Positions 27,288-35,665 of a DNA stretch of 64,000 nt are shown here, one piece after another. How positions within the stretch are numbered: the stretch's first letter is position 1; each line of letters starts with the position of its first letter. The stretch is from positions 2,639,501-2,703,500 of the forward strand of contig NZ_JAHREN010000001.1 in NCBI RefSeq assembly GCF_019084075.1. The letters run 5' to 3'. The DNA is from Siccirubricoccus sp. G192 (lineage in GTDB: Bacteria > Pseudomonadota > Alphaproteobacteria > Acetobacterales > Acetobacteraceae). The notes below the pieces were generated by a model. That model was not told the DNA's origin, ran no database searches, and saw only the letters and a program-made list of their open reading frames with translations. A program made the position numbers and the translations under genes.

Positions 27288-28076
27288 ATGGACGGGCAGG
27301 GCGAGATCCGGGTGGAGTTGCGGCAGCGGCCGGAGGGTGGCGAGGATGCCCTCGTCACCATCGCGCATGAGCGCAAGCTCAATACGCTGAATGCCGGGCT
27401 GATGCGGAGCCTCATCGCCGCCATGGCGGAGCTTGCCGCGAAGCCCGACCTGCGCGCTGTGGTGCTGACCGGTGCCGGCGGCAAGGCTTTCGTCGGCGGC
27501 GCCGATATCGGCGAGATGGCGACCATCACGGATGGCGCCGGCGGCCGCGCCTTCATCGAACTGGTGCATGGCTGCTGCCGCGCGATGCGGGACTGCCCGG
27601 TGCCGGTGATCGGCCGGATCAATGGCTGGACCCTGGGCGCCGGGCTGGAACTCGCCGCCGCCTGCGACCTCCGCATCGCCGCCGAGGGCGCGCAATTCGG
27701 CATGCCGGAAGTGCGCGTCGGCATTCCCTCGGTGGTGGAAGCGGCGCTGCTGCCCGGACTGATCGGCTGGGGCCGCACCCGCCGCCTGCTGCTGCTGGGC
27801 GAGACCTTCACGGCGGCGGAGGCGCTGGGCTGGGGCTTCCTGGAACGGGTCGTGCCGGCGGCTTCGCTGGATGCGGCGGTGGAGGAATGGCTGGCCCATA
27901 TCGGCGCGGCGGGGCCGCTGGCGATCCGCAACCAGAAGGCCCTGATCCGGCAATGGGAGGACCTGCCGCTCGGCAAGGCCATAGCCGCCGGCATTCCCGC
28001 CTTCGCCCGGTCCTGGGAGAGCGACGAGCCGCAGCGCCTGATGCGGCATTTCCTGGATCGCCCCCGCCACCGCTGA
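27288..28076 (+). CDS. Enoyl-CoA hydratase/isomerase family protein
   Basis: A 262-residue crotonase-fold enzyme, 30 bases downstream of the monooxygenase. It shows LTGAGGKAFVGGADIGEMA, RINGWTLGAGLELAAACDLR, FGMPEVRVGIPSVVEAALL (with the usual catalytic-loop glutamate) and FTAAEALGWGFLERVV. GGGAGGA at 27274-27280 suits the ATG at 27288 better than the GTG three bases earlier. It probably acts with the divergent hydratase in beta-oxidation-like steps after ring reduction. Confidence 0.87.
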   Translation: MDGQGEIRVELRQRPEGGEDALVTIAHERKLNTLNAGLMRSLIAAMAELAAKPDLRAVVLTGAGGKAFVGGADIGEMATITDGAGGRAFIELVHGCCRAMRDCPVPVIGRINGWTLGAGLELAAACDLRIAAEGAQFGMPEVRVGIPSVVEAALLPGLIGWGRTRRLLLLGETFTAAEALGWGFLERVVPAASLDAAVEEWLAHIGAAGPLAIRNQKALIRQWEDLPLGKAIAAGIPAFARSWESDEPQRLMRHFLDRPRHR

Positions 28077-28100
28077 AGCGCCGGGCCGCATAAGAAGACC

Positions 28101-28168
28101 CGCCGTTGCGCAATGAACGGCGGGGGTGCCGCCTTGCCAATATATCGCCTTTCTTTGAGGCGATTGGC
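28101..28168. terminator. Two consecutive hairpins after the right-arm operon
   Basis: CGCCGTT/AACGGCG (28101-28107 and 28116-28122) is followed by a bulged stem GCCAAT-CGCCT/AGGCG-ATTGGC (28136-28168). They lie between the hydratase stop and the next start. The run of T between the inner stem arms is not a tail, so intrinsic termination is plausible but unproven. Confidence 0.4.
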
Positions 28169-28214
28169 GCCATCATGGATCCCATATTGAGTGGTCCATG
28201 ACCATGCGGCGCGG

Positions 28215-29510
28215 ATGCTTCCGGAGGCGGGGGATCTTGTGGCGGACCTGAAGGTGCTGAGGGTGCAAGGACTTGCTTCGGCCGTCCCGGTCCAGCCCGC
28301 GACGGACCCGCCCCCCGGGCTGGATGGGCTGGGGCGCGGCTGGCGCATCCTGCGGAAATGCCGGCTCGGGCATGGCGAGGGCCTGCCCCTGGCGCTGCTG
28401 CATCCTTCGATCGGCGTCGCCTTGCTGGACCTGCTGCCGGGCCGTACCGAGGGTGCGGTCGAGGCGCTGCGGGCGCGGCTCGACCTGGCGCGGTTTCCAG
28501 CGATCTTCCCGGGCCATCTGCCGGTGGTGCATCTGCGCCTCTCGCCGCGGGAGTTGGAGACGCTGCAGGGCCGGTTGGAAGCCGCCTTCGCCGCGGTGCC
28601 GCCGCTCAGCCTGGCGGGCGGCGATGCCTGGGTCGGCGCTGTCGCCCGCGCCCTGATGACCGAGCCGGCGGTGCCCCGGCTGCAATCCCGGCGCCTGCGG
28701 CGGCGTGGCCGCTCCGCCGGTCGTCACCGGCTTGCCGGCGGCGCGGTCCTGGCGGCGGTGGGGTTGGCAGTGCTGCTGGCGGTGGCCGGCGGGGGGCGGC
28801 CCACCCCGCCAGCAGCCCCCGCCACGGATGCTACCGGAATGAGCGCGAGCCTACCTGCTGCTGAGGCGCCCGCCGCGCCGCCCGGAGGGCAGGCAGAAGC
28901 ACCGGCCCCCGTGGCGCCGCAGGCAGTGGCGCCACCGCTGCCGAGGGTGCAGGTGGAGGCACCGAACTCCGTGATGCCGCCGGTGGAGGCTGTTGTGCCT
29001 GCCCCACCACGGCTGGTTCCTGTATCGCCGCCCAGGGTGCAGGTGGAGGCACCGGCGCCTGTGGCGTCCCAGGCCGCTCCCCCGCCGGCCACTCAGGCCG
29101 AAGCCCCATTGCCGGATTCGGGGCCGGCACGCATCTCCCGCCCGGTGGAGCTGCGCCCCTATGTGCCGCCCCGGCGTGGCGCTGCCAACGAGGCAGCACC
29201 CCGCACGACTGCGCCCGGGTTGCCGCCCATCGCCGCCCGCCGCGCCGCGCCAGCCATCGAGCCGGAGGAGGCGACCGCGAAACCGCCCCCGGCACCGCCG
29301 CCACGCCCGGCCTATCCGGAGGCCAGCCGGCGGCCGGCGCTGCCGCCCATTGCCGCCCCAGCGCCATTGCCACCCATCGCCATGGCCCAGGAACCGCCCC
29401 CCGAGCCGCTGGGGCTGCGCTGCCGGCGGATCGTGCAGCTGGTCGGGCAGGGGGTGCTGCTGCCGGAAGGCGAGTTGCGCTTCTTCCAGCAGGCCTGCGT
29501 GCGCCGGTAG
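28215..29510 (+). CDS. Membrane-anchored Pro/Ala-rich protein of unknown function
   Basis: About 430 residues. The N-terminal 150 or so form a globular, Leu-rich cytoplasmic-looking domain (WRILRKCRLGHGEGLPLALL, LDLLPGRTEGAVEALRAR). A basic patch RRLRRRGRSAGRHRLAGG precedes one transmembrane helix (AVLAAVGLAVLLAVAGGG). The rest is low-complexity and Pro-rich with repeats, including RVQVEAP twice about 36 residues apart, and ends in a short conserved-looking segment (LGLRCRRIVQLVGQGVLLPE). Such a layout suggests a type II membrane protein spanning the periplasm. The start is uncertain: GTG 28191, ATG 28215, or GTG 28239 behind GGAGG. I recognise no family. Three G/C runs of six inside it stay in frame. 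Confidence 0.55.
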   Translation: MLPEAGDLVADLKVLRVQGLASAVPVQPATDPPPGLDGLGRGWRILRKCRLGHGEGLPLALLHPSIGVALLDLLPGRTEGAVEALRARLDLARFPAIFPGHLPVVHLRLSPRELETLQGRLEAAFAAVPPLSLAGGDAWVGAVARALMTEPAVPRLQSRRLRRRGRSAGRHRLAGGAVLAAVGLAVLLAVAGGGRPTPPAAPATDATGMSASLPAAEAPAAPPGGQAEAPAPVAPQAVAPPLPRVQVEAPNSVMPPVEAVVPAPPRLVPVSPPRVQVEAPAPVASQAAPPPATQAEAPLPDSGPARISRPVELRPYVPPRRGAANEAAPRTTAPGLPPIAARRAAPAIEPEEATAKPPPAPPPRPAYPEASRRPALPPIAAPAPLPPIAMAQEPPPEPLGLRCRRIVQLVGQGVLLPEGELRFFQQACVRR

Positions 29511-29511
29511 G

Positions 29512-29961
29512 TCAACCGGGCGGCGGCAGGAATTCCACCTCGTATTCGCTGGCGATCCGCACCACCTCGCCGGGGTCGGCGACATTGTGGATGCGGGTGA
29601 ACAGCTCATAGAGGCCGCGGCTCGGCGCCACCCAGAACAGCGCCCGCACCGGCTGCCCGGATTTGTTGAAGATGCCGTGCGGGAGGCCCATGGGCAGGCG
29701 GATCAGGTCGCCGATGCCGGCGAAGCGGGTCTGGCCGTCCAGGAACAGCTCGAATTTGCCGTCGAGCATGTAGATGAACTCGTCCTGGGTGGCATGGACG
29801 TGGGGCGGCACGAAGGTGCCGTCGGGGAAGAGCGTCTCGAAGGCGAAGGACGCCTCGGAATGCTGCATGGGCTTGTAGGTCTGGCCCAGGATGTTCCAGA
29901 CAACGCCGCCCTCGCCCTCGCCGGCCCGGGTGATCCCGGCGGTCATCTTCGGCTTGGCCAC
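29512..29961 (-). CDS. Cupin-domain protein
   Basis: A 149-residue single-cupin protein with a GTG start. The first cupin motif is visible as VPPHVHATQDEFIYMLDGKF and the second as GLPHGIFNKSGQPVRALFW, supplying His/Gln/Glu-type metal ligands. It is too short for gentisate or homogentisate dioxygenases (about 350-440 residues), so a ring-cleaving role is not indicated; it could be a small dioxygenase, isomerase or binding protein. It lies 18 bases after livF's start on the same strand, downstream in the ABC-transporter run, and might act on the imported compound. Confidence 0.8.
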   Translation of the reverse strand: MAKPKMTAGITRAGEGEGGVVWNILGQTYKPMQHSEASFAFETLFPDGTFVPPHVHATQDEFIYMLDGKFELFLDGQTRFAGIGDLIRLPMGLPHGIFNKSGQPVRALFWVAPSRGLYELFTRIHNVADPGEVVRIASEYEVEFLPPPG

Positions 29962-29979
29962 TATGGTGTGCTCCCTATC

Positions 29980-30696
29980 CTAGACGTGCAGGTATTTGTC
30001 GCGCAGTGCGGGCTCCGCCGCCAGCGCCGCGCTGCTGCCGGTCCAGACCACGCGGCCCTTTTCCACCACCACATGCCGATCGGCCAGGCGCAGCACGGCG
30101 GCCAGATTCTTGTCGATGAGCAGGATGGCCTGGCCCTCCCGCCGCAGCCGCGCCAGCACCGCCCAGATCTCGGCGCGGATCAGGGGCGCCAGCCCCTCGG
30201 TGGCCTCGTCCAGGATCAGCAGTTTCGGGTTGGTCATCAGCGCCCGGCCGATCGCCAGCATCTGCTGCTCACCGCCGGAGAGCCTGGCTCCGAGGTTCCG
30301 CCGCCGCTCCGCCAGGCGGGGGAACAGGTGGTAGATGGCGGGCAGGGTCCAGCGCGCAGGGCCACCACCCCGGTTGGCCGCGGTGGCGGTGAGGTTCTCC
30401 TCGACCGTGAGGGTCGGGAAGACCTGCCGCCCCTCCGGCACCAGGCCAAGCCCCTGCTGCGCCACGCGATGCGGCGGCAGGCCGAGCAGGTCGGTGCCGG
30501 CGAAGGCGATGCGGCCGGACAGGATGCGCCCGCCCAGCCCGGGCAGCAGCCCCATGATCGCCCGCACCGTGCTGGTCTTGCCCATGCCGTTGCGGCCGAG
30601 CAGCGTCACCACCTCGCCGGCCCCGACCGTCAGCGTGACATCCGCCAGCACCTGGCTCTGGCCATAGGCGGCGGCGAGGTTCTCGATGGCCAGCAT
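29980..30696 (-). CDS. livF: Branched-chain amino acid-type ABC transporter ATP-binding protein (LivF)
   Basis: Cytoplasmic ATPase of a HAAT-type importer, 238 residues. Walker A is LLGRNGMGKTSTV, the ABC signature is LSGGEQQMLAIGRALMTNP and Walker B is LLILDEATEGLAP. GLGLVPEGRQVFPTLTVEENL is the LivF hallmark. The ATG abuts the livG stop. With the neighbours it forms a complete importer (SBP, livH, livM, livG, livF) next to the aromatic-CoA cluster; members of this family import benzoates, urea and amides as well as amino acids. Confidence 0.92.
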   Translation of the reverse strand: MLAIENLAAAYGQSQVLADVTLTVGAGEVVTLLGRNGMGKTSTVRAIMGLLPGLGGRILSGRIAFAGTDLLGLPPHRVAQQGLGLVPEGRQVFPTLTVEENLTATAANRGGGPARWTLPAIYHLFPRLAERRRNLGARLSGGEQQMLAIGRALMTNPKLLILDEATEGLAPLIRAEIWAVLARLRREGQAILLIDKNLAAVLRLADRHVVVEKGRVVWTGSSAALAAEPALRDKYLHV

Positions 30697-31448
30697 CAGC
30701 CCTCCTCCTCCCCGAGATAGGCGGCGCGGACCTCGGCATTGCCGCGGATTGCCGCCGCGGTGCCGGTGGCGATGACCCGGCCTTCGGCCAGGACCGAGAT
30801 GCGATCGGCGAGGGCGAAGACCGCCTGCATGTCATGCTCGACCAGCAGGATGGTATAGCGGCCCCGCAGCCCACGCAGGATGCCGACCAGCCGCTCCGTC
30901 TCCTCCGGCCCGGCGCCGGCGAGCGGCTCGTCCAGCAGCAGCAGGCGGGGCCGCATGGCGAGCGCGATGGCCAGTTCCAACTGCCGCCGCTCGCCATGGC
31001 TGAGCGCCCCCGCCGGCACCCCGGCGCGGCCGGCAAGGCCGAGCTGGTCGAGCGCCGCCATGGCCTCTCCGTTCAGCGCCGCCTCCGAAGCCGCGACGCG
31101 CAGGAAGCGGAAGGAGGAGCCGGAGCGCGCCTGCACCGCCAGCGCCGCATTCTCCAGCGCGGTGAAGCCCGGCACCACCGAGGTGATCTGGAAGCTGCGG
31201 GCCAGTCCAAGCCGGGCGCGGCGCTGCACCGGTAGGCCGGTGATGTCGCGCCCGCCGAACAGGATGCGCCCGGCATCGGGGCGGAGCGTGCCGCTGATCT
31301 GGTGGATCAGGCTGGTCTTGCCGGCGCCGTTCGGGCCGATCACCGCATGGATGCTGCCGTTCGTCACCGCCAGCGAGACGCCATCCGTCACCGCGAGGCC
31401 GCCAAAGCGCTTATACAGCCCCTGCAATTCCAGCAGCGCCTCAGCCAT
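30696..31448 (-). CDS. livG: Branched-chain amino acid-type ABC transporter ATP-binding protein (LivG)
   Basis: Second ATPase, 250 residues. Walker A VIGPNGAGKTSLIHQISG, the LivG-type sequence RARLGLARSFQITSVVPG, signature ALSHGERRQLELAIALA and Walker B LLLLDEPLAGAGPEE are visible. The ATG (MAEALLELQGLYKRFGG) overlaps the livM stop by eight bases, so the true start is internal to the longer open frame. Confidence 0.92.
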   Translation of the reverse strand: MAEALLELQGLYKRFGGLAVTDGVSLAVTNGSIHAVIGPNGAGKTSLIHQISGTLRPDAGRILFGGRDITGLPVQRRARLGLARSFQITSVVPGFTALENAALAVQARSGSSFRFLRVAASEAALNGEAMAALDQLGLAGRAGVPAGALSHGERRQLELAIALAMRPRLLLLDEPLAGAGPEETERLVGILRGLRGRYTILLVEHDMQAVFALADRISVLAEGRVIATGTAAAIRGNAEVRAAYLGEEEG

Positions 31449-32392
31449 GGCGGCGCGCACCGCGAAGTCGCGCCGGCAGCCCAACCAGCCCACCCCGCAG
31501 GAACAGCACCGCCAGGATCAGCAGCGGGCCGAAGATCAGCCGCCAATGCTCGGTGATATGGCCGAGCCATTCCTCCACCAGCACGAAAGCCAGCGTCCCC
31601 AGCACCGCCCCGAAGGGCGAACCGAGGCCGCCCAGGATCACCATGAAGAGGAGGTCGCCGGACCGTTGCCAGGCGAGGAAGGAGGGGGCCACGAATCCGG
31701 TGGCATTCGCCAGCAGCATGCCAGCGAGCCCCCCCGATGCCGCCGGCGATGCCATAGGCGACCAGCCGGTAGGGATAGGGGTTGAACCCCACGGCCTGCA
31801 CCCGCAGCGGATTCTCCCGCGCCGCCCGCAGCACCCGGCCGAAGCGCGAGGCCAGCAGGCTGCGGCAGAAGGCCAATGCCAGCACGAGCAGGAGAAGGCA
31901 GGCATAGTGGAAGACCAGCCGGTTCTCCAGCAGCCGGGTGCCGGCGAGGGTGGAGCGGCCATAGAGGGTATAGCCGTCATCCCCGCCATAACCTGCGAGC
32001 GAGGCCGCGGTGAAGAAGGCCATCTGGCCGAAGGCCAGGGTGATCATGATGAAGTTCACGCCGCTGGTGCGGATCGCGACGGCGCCCGTCAGCAACGCGA
32101 AGCCGGCCGCCGCGGCCATCGCCACCGGTGCCACGATGGCGGCCTCGGTGATGCCCGCGGCGTCCAGCACCACCACCGCATAGGCGCCGAAGCCCAGCAT
32201 GGCGGCATGGCCGAGGCTGATCAGCCCGGCGCCGCCCACCAGCAGCGAGAGGCTTACCGCCGCCATGGCCAGGATCATGGCGCGGGCCAGCAGGGTCATC
32301 GAATGGCCCTGGCCGAAGCCGATGAAAGGCGCCGCCGCCAGCAGGCCGAGCACCAGCAGCGGCAGCGCGCCATCCCGCAAGGCGGCCCGCAT
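31441..32392 (-). CDS. livM: Branched-chain amino acid-type ABC transporter permease LivM, frame interrupted
   Basis: Inner-membrane permease. The N-terminal two thirds (to YRLVAYGIAGGIGG) and the end (LAGMLLANATGFVAPSFLAW onward) lie in two frames. The break is the C7 run 31729-31735; with six, the join reads AGGIGGLAGMLLANATG, which is the conserved LivM motif, and the protein has about 316 residues. Multiple hydrophobic helices are evident, with LLVGGAGLISLGHAAMLGFG and LLFMVILGGLGSPFGAVLGT as family signatures. As sequenced, the last two or three helices would be lost. Confidence 0.88.
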
Positions 32393-32398
32393 GGCGCG

Positions 32399-33322
32399 TC
32401 AGCCCGCCCGGACCGGAAACAGCCCCTGCGGCCGCACCGCCAGGATCGCCGCCATCGCGATATAGACCAGCATGGAGGCGATCGCTGCCCCCGCCTGCCG
32501 CGCCGGGGAGGGCGCCATGAAGAGCCGCATCAGATCCGGCATCAGGGAGCGCCCCAGCGTCTCGATCAACCCGACCAGCAGCGCCGCCAGGAAGGCGCCA
32601 CGGATGCTGCCGATGCCGCCGATGACGATCACCACGAAGGCCAGGATCAGCACGGTGTCGCCCATCCCTGGCTCCACCGAGAGGATCGGCGCCGCCATCA
32701 CCCCGGCAAAGCCCGCCAGCATCGCCCCGAAGCCGAAGACCAGCATGAAGAGCCGCCGGATATCGACGCCGAGCGCCGCCACCATCGGCGCGTTGCTGGC
32801 GCCGGCGCGGACCAGCGCGCCCATCCGCGTGCGCTCCACCAGCAGCCAGAGCAGCCCGGCGGTGCCGAGCCCGGCGCCGAGGATCGCCAGCCGGTAGACC
32901 GGGTATTGCAGCCCAGGCATCAGCGCGATGCCGCCCGAAAGCGCCTCCGGCATCGGCATCTGCAAGGGCGCGGTGCCCCAGAGGGCGCGCACCGCCTGGT
33001 TCAGGAACAGGATGACGCCGAAGGTGGCCAGCACCTGGGACAGGTGGTCGCGCCCATAGAGGTGGCGAAAGACCAGCACCTCCAGCGCCAGGCCGCAGGC
33101 GAGGGCGGCCGGCAGCGCCAGCGCCAGCCCGGCCCAGAAGCTGCCGGTCCAGGCGGCGAGGCTGGCGCCGAAATACGCGCCCAGCATGTACTGCACGCCA
33201 TGCGCCAGGTTGATGAAGTCCATCACCCCGAAGACCAGCGTCAGCCCCGCCGCCACCAGGAAGAGCAGCACGCCGAATTGCAGGCCGTTCAAGGTCTGCA
33301 CCAGCAGTAGTTGCGTGGTCAT
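32399..33322 (-). CDS. livH: Branched-chain amino acid-type ABC transporter permease LivH
   Basis: A 307-residue inner-membrane permease of about eight helices. LivH features are LNGLQFGVLLFLVAAGLTLV, FGVMDFINLAHGVQYMLGAY and IVIGGIGSIRGAFLAALLVG. It ends 6 bases before livM and lies 52 bases after the substrate-binding protein, all on the same strand. Confidence 0.93.
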   Translation of the reverse strand: MTTQLLLVQTLNGLQFGVLLFLVAAGLTLVFGVMDFINLAHGVQYMLGAYFGASLAAWTGSFWAGLALALPAALACGLALEVLVFRHLYGRDHLSQVLATFGVILFLNQAVRALWGTAPLQMPMPEALSGGIALMPGLQYPVYRLAILGAGLGTAGLLWLLVERTRMGALVRAGASNAPMVAALGVDIRRLFMLVFGFGAMLAGFAGVMAAPILSVEPGMGDTVLILAFVVIVIGGIGSIRGAFLAALLVGLIETLGRSLMPDLMRLFMAPSPARQAGAAIASMLVYIAMAAILAVRPQGLFPVRAG

Positions 33323-33374
33323 GGGCGCGGTGGCTGGCGTGTTGCCGGCCGGGTGTCACTACGCCTGCGCGGCA

Positions 33375-34564
33375 TCAGCGCATCCGGCATTCGGCGGCGT
33401 AGGGATCGATATTGTTCTCCAGCACCTTGCGCACCGTCTCGGTCTGGAATTTGCCGTCGGCGCGCTTCGCCACCTTGCAGAGCCAGAAATCCTGGACCGG
33501 GTAGTGGTTGGTGCCGATCGGAAATTGCCACGCACGGATTGGAAATCGGCGGCGCGGATCGCCTCCCGCAGCGCGTCCTTGTTGCCGAGATTGCCGCCCA
33601 GCTTGCGGATGGCGGAATCCAGCAGCATGGCGCCGTCATAGGATTGCGCCGCATAGCTGCCGGGGACATAGGCATGGGCGGCCTCGAAATCGCGCACGAA
33701 GCGGCGGTTCCGGTCATTGTCCATGTTCGGCGCCCAGGGCGCGGCGGAGAAGAAGCCCAGCGCCGCGTCCTGCTGCGCCGGCAGGGTCGCCTCATCCACG
33801 GTGAAGGTCGAGAGGAAGGGGATATTGGCCAGCCCGGCCTGGCGATACTGCCGCACCAGGTTCACGCCGAGCCCGCCGGGCATGAAGGTGAAGAGCGCAT
33901 CCGGCCTTGCCGCCGCGATCTTCGCCAGCTCGGCCGAGAAGTCGAGCTGGGTGAGGGGCACATAGACCTCGTCCACCACCTCGCCCTTGAAGCGGCTCTT
34001 GAAGCCGGCGACGGCATCGCGGCCGGCCTGATAGTTCGGCACCATGACGAAGACCCGCTTGTAGCCCTCATCCTGCGCCGCCTGGCCCATCACGGAATGG
34101 ACCTGGTCGTTGTTGTAGCTGGTGGTGAAGAAGAAGGGGTTGCAGCCGCGGCCGGCGAAGGTGGAGGGGCCTGCATTGGTCGAGATCAGGAAGGTATTGC
34201 TCTCCGTCACCGGCCGCATGATGGCGGCCAGGATATTGGAGAAGACCACGCCGACGACGAAATCCACCCGGTCGCGCTCCAGCGCCGCGCGCACCTTGGT
34301 GACGGCCACTTCCGGCCGCAGCTCGTCATCGATATCCACCACCTGGGCGGTGAGGCCGCCGAGCTTGCCGTCCAGGTGCTTCAGCCCTTGCAGGAAGCCG
34401 TCCCGCAACTGGGTGCCGAGCGCCGCCTGCGGCCCGGTCTGCACCGCCACCAGCCCGATCTTGACGCCCTGCTGCTGCGCCCGCGCCCGGACCGCCGGCA
34501 TGGCCAGCAGCCCCGCCGTGCCGGCCAGCACCCCACGCCTGCCGATGGCCATCATCCCCAGCAC
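33375..34564 (-). CDS. ABC transporter substrate-binding protein (HAAT family), frame interrupted near 3' end
   Basis: Periplasmic receptor for the adjacent Liv-type importer. A Tat-like signal peptide (IGRRGVLAGTAGLLAMPAVR) precedes VKIGLVAVQTGPQAALGTQL. The body shows the peripla-BP fold, e.g. DDELRPEVAVTKVRAALERD, VVGVVFSNILAA, PNYQAGRDAVAGFKSRF and RADALFTFMPGG-like text. Near 33515-33522 one base is missing: the frame changes from RGNFRSAPTTTRS to IGTNHYPVQDFWLCKVAKRA, ending NNIDPYAAECRMR with a TGA at 33375. With one base added the protein is about 396 residues, the usual length. Unlike the other frame breaks here, it is a deletion outside a homopolymer. The ligand is unknown; aromatic acids or amino acids are plausible. 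Confidence 0.85.
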
Positions 34565-34603
34565 TCCCTTCGTTTCCCTGCGGACCCTTCTTGGCCCGGA
34601 CCG

Positions 34604-35422
34604 TCAGCCCGCGGCAAGCCGTGCCGTCATGGCGGCGGCGCGCCCGACCAGCGGATGGCCCGGCTCGGCCAGCGGGTTCAATACCGTGAAATGGTTCGCT
34701 TCGGGAACCGCTTCCCAGGTGCCACCCCAGGCGGCGGCGAAATCCCTGGTCTGACGCAGGAACTCGCCGCTTTCGGCACCGCCCGCCACCGCATGCAGCA
34801 CGGCGCCGGCGGGCGGTGGCAGGTGGCGCGGCGAGAGGCGGCGGGCCTCGGCCGGTGTCAGGCCCAAGGGGGAGGCGATGCTGGTGGGCAGTAGCGGCTC
34901 CAACTCGAAGACGCCGGAGATGGGCAGGCCGGCCGGCACGAGATCGGGCGGCAGTGTGGCATCCAGGGCGGGCCACTGGGTTGCCATCAGCATCGCCGCG
35001 AGATGCCCGCCGGCCGAATGACCGATGGCCAGGATGCGCCGGCGGTGGCGGCGGAACAGGAACGCCGCGGCCGCCTGCATCTGCGTCACGATGCGGGCGA
35101 GCGGCACTGCCGGGCAGAGATCATAGGAAGGGATGGCCACCGCCACCCCATGCGCCAGCAGCCCCCGTGCCATATGGCTGCAGAAGGAGCGGTCGAGCGC
35201 CTGCCAGTAGCCGCCATGGATGAAGAGCGCGAGGGGCCAGCCGGTGCCCGCTTCCGGCCGGAACAGGTCGAGCCTTTCCCGCTCTCCCGGGCCATAGGCC
35301 AGACCGAGATCGGCTGTGTTCCATGCCGCCCGGAAGGCTGCCGCGTCGTGGGCCCAGCCGGCGATGATGCCGGGGTGCTCCGGGACCCGGGCGCGGTTGT
35401 CGTATTCGGCCTGTGCATCCAT
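34604..35422 (-). CDS. Alpha/beta hydrolase, arylformamidase-like
   Basis: A 272-residue serine hydrolase. The oxyanion motif is LFIHGGYWQALDRSFCSHMA, the nucleophile elbow GHSAGGHLAAMLMATQW and the likely catalytic His in VPEANHFTVLNPLAEPGHPL. HGGYW with GHSAGGHL is the pattern of the arylformamidase (kynurenine formamidase, AFMID-like) esterase group. If it acted on N-formylkynurenine it would feed the kynurenine route to anthranilate, the substrate suggested for the cluster upstream; that link is speculation. The start (MDAQAEYDNRARVPEHPG) is internal to a longer open frame. Confidence 0.78.
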   Translation of the reverse strand: MDAQAEYDNRARVPEHPGIIAGWAHDAAAFRAAWNTADLGLAYGPGERERLDLFRPEAGTGWPLALFIHGGYWQALDRSFCSHMARGLLAHGVAVAIPSYDLCPAVPLARIVTQMQAAAAFLFRRHRRRILAIGHSAGGHLAAMLMATQWPALDATLPPDLVPAGLPISGVFELEPLLPTSIASPLGLTPAEARRLSPRHLPPPAGAVLHAVAGGAESGEFLRQTRDFAAAWGGTWEAVPEANHFTVLNPLAEPGHPLVGRAAAMTARLAAG

Positions 35423-35665
35423 GCCGGCATTGCACGCCGCACGCGGCCCGCCGGCAACCGGATTCCCAGTGCGGCAATTGCCGCGGGGGGCGCCGAATCT
35501 GTTGAAAATCCATGCGAACCTCCCATATTGAGCGAGGCATTCCGGTCTTTCCTGGGAATTGCGGGACGGAATCCGAAAATGACTGGCATTCGCCCCTTGG
35601 GTCCCGCTACGCAACGAGGCGGCGCCTTCACTCATCCTCAATCCCAGGCGGACCAGACTGGCGGC

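Noticed and set aside
29512-29961. Cupin as gentisate dioxygenase
   Set aside because: At 149 residues with a single cupin it is less than half the size of gentisate 1,2-dioxygenases.
31543-33310. Long plus-strand frame opposite livH and livM
   Set aside because: Low-complexity Arg/Gln/His-rich translation without domains; antisense to permease genes.
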